From JANQGH01 sp039819285 (GTDB lineage Bacteria > Pseudomonadota > Alphaproteobacteria > DSM-16000 > Inquilinaceae): a stretch of DNA of 6,226 nucleotides. The translations under genes and the position numbers were made by a program. Under the pieces are notes generated by a model, which saw only the letters and a list, made by a program, of their open reading frames with translations, did no database searches and was not told the origin of the DNA. Where the stretch lies: positions 1 to 6,226 of the forward strand of contig JBCBSH010000238.1 of the NCBI GenBank assembly GCA_039819285.1, read 5' to 3'. Positions 5,744 to 6,226 of this stretch are shown in pieces (the first letter of the stretch is position 1; every line of letters begins with the position of its first letter).

Positions 5744-6226
5744 ATGGCTGAAGATCTGCAGGAAAACTATAAGCGGGCCTATGCCAATGCGCTCGGCTTT
5801 GGCCGAAGCCCGGCGCTGATCTTGGTCGATTTCGTGGAGGCCTATTTCGACCCAGAATGCCCGCTCCACGCCGATGTCGACGATACACTGGCAGCAGCAC
5901 TGCGCGTGCGCGACGCGGCCAGACGGGCGGAAATCCCGGTGATCTACACCAACGTCGTCTTCCACAAGTCGGGCATGAATGGCGGGCGCTTCTTTGAAAA
6001 GGTGCTGCCGTTGAGCCAGTTGACCGCCGGCAGCCCGATGGGCGCCTGGCCCGCCGGGCTGGTGCCGAACGACGACGAGCTGGTCATCTCCAAGCAGTAT
6101 CCCAGCGCCTTTTTCGGCACCTCCCTGGCCGCGACCCTGACCGCGAACGGCATCGACACGCTGATCATCACGGGCGTAACCACCAGCGGCTGCGTTCGCG
6201 CCACCTGTACCGACGCCTGTTCCAGC
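5744..6226 (+). CDS. Isochorismatase-family amidohydrolase, N-carbamoylsarcosine amidase-like (cut by right edge)
   Basis: The first 161 residues of a cysteine hydrolase of the isochorismatase-like fold; the gene continues past the right edge. The catalytic triad expected for amidases of this group is present: D29 in ILVDF, K117 in ISKQYPSAFFGT, and nucleophile C150 in GVTTSGCVRAT. The TTSGCVRAT context matches N-carbamoylsarcosine amidohydrolase and its close relatives, which hydrolyse N-carbamoyl amino acids or simple amides in the cytoplasm; true isochorismatases lack the cysteine. The ATG at 5744 has GGAG five bases upstream, and the encoded N terminus (MAEDLQENYKRAYANALGFG) resembles that of the family. 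It is divergent from the GntR regulator, with a shared operator-like site. With HyuA in the same locus, it would remove the carbamoyl group after ring opening. Alternatives include maleamate, biuret or other ureido-amide hydrolases. Confidence 0.9.
   Translation, partial: MAEDLQENYKRAYANALGFGRSPALILVDFVEAYFDPECPLHADVDDTLAAALRVRDAARRAEIPVIYTNVVFHKSGMNGGRFFEKVLPLSQLTAGSPMGAWPAGLVPNDDELVISKQYPSAFFGTSLAATLTANGIDTLIITGVTTSGCVRATCTDACSS

Noticed and set aside
5944..6204. 86-codon - strand open frame opposite the amidase
   Set aside because: Lies antisense to the catalytic Lys and Cys motifs of the amidase and has no recognisable features.

Overview
The window is high-GC, tightly packed bacterial DNA. 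Codons strongly favour G or C in the third position, and the gene families point to an alphaproteobacterium (possibly a Rhodospirillales- or Rhizobiales-type soil or marine heterotroph); the taxon is an inference only. No RNA genes, insertion sequences, CRISPR arrays or phage genes were seen. The content is one catabolic and transport locus with six protein genes, two of them cut by the window ends.

Layout from right to left: an isochorismatase-fold amidohydrolase resembling N-carbamoylsarcosine amidase (5744 to the right edge, + strand) is divergent from a GntR/FadR-type regulator with an FCD ligand-binding domain (5608-4946, - strand). The regulator ends in an intrinsic terminator (4910-4884). 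Next comes a complete RbsBAC-like ABC importer on the - strand: periplasmic binding protein (4703-3540), two-domain ATPase (3499-1928) and permease (1894-776). After a 185-bp gap, the N-terminal third or so of a HyuA-type hydantoinase/oxoprolinase (590 to the left edge, - strand) begins its own transcription unit. The only non-coding stretches over 100 bp are the three regulatory gaps 591-775, 4704-4945 and 5609-5743.

All three gaps carry near-identical palindromes of the form ATTGTATRCAAT (5659-5670, 4825-4836, 686-697), with a further looser copy at 751-758. This is the kind of site FadR-type GntR proteins bind, and it ties the regulator, amidase, transporter and hydantoinase into one predicted local regulon.

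Taken together, the genes suggest uptake of a cyclic ureide or lactam-like compound, ATP-dependent ring opening by HyuA (with a HyuB partner expected beyond the left edge), and hydrolysis of the resulting N-carbamoyl or amide product by the amidase. N-methylhydantoin or a creatinine-derived ring is the best-known precedent for this enzyme pair, but the actual substrate cannot be read from the sequence. Two features stand out: the permease and the hydantoinase both begin with a similar short heptad-like helix (Y-E-x-R-[IL]-x-x-L-E...), hinting at physical coupling of import and ring opening, and the first ATPase domain has lost its ABC signature motif.
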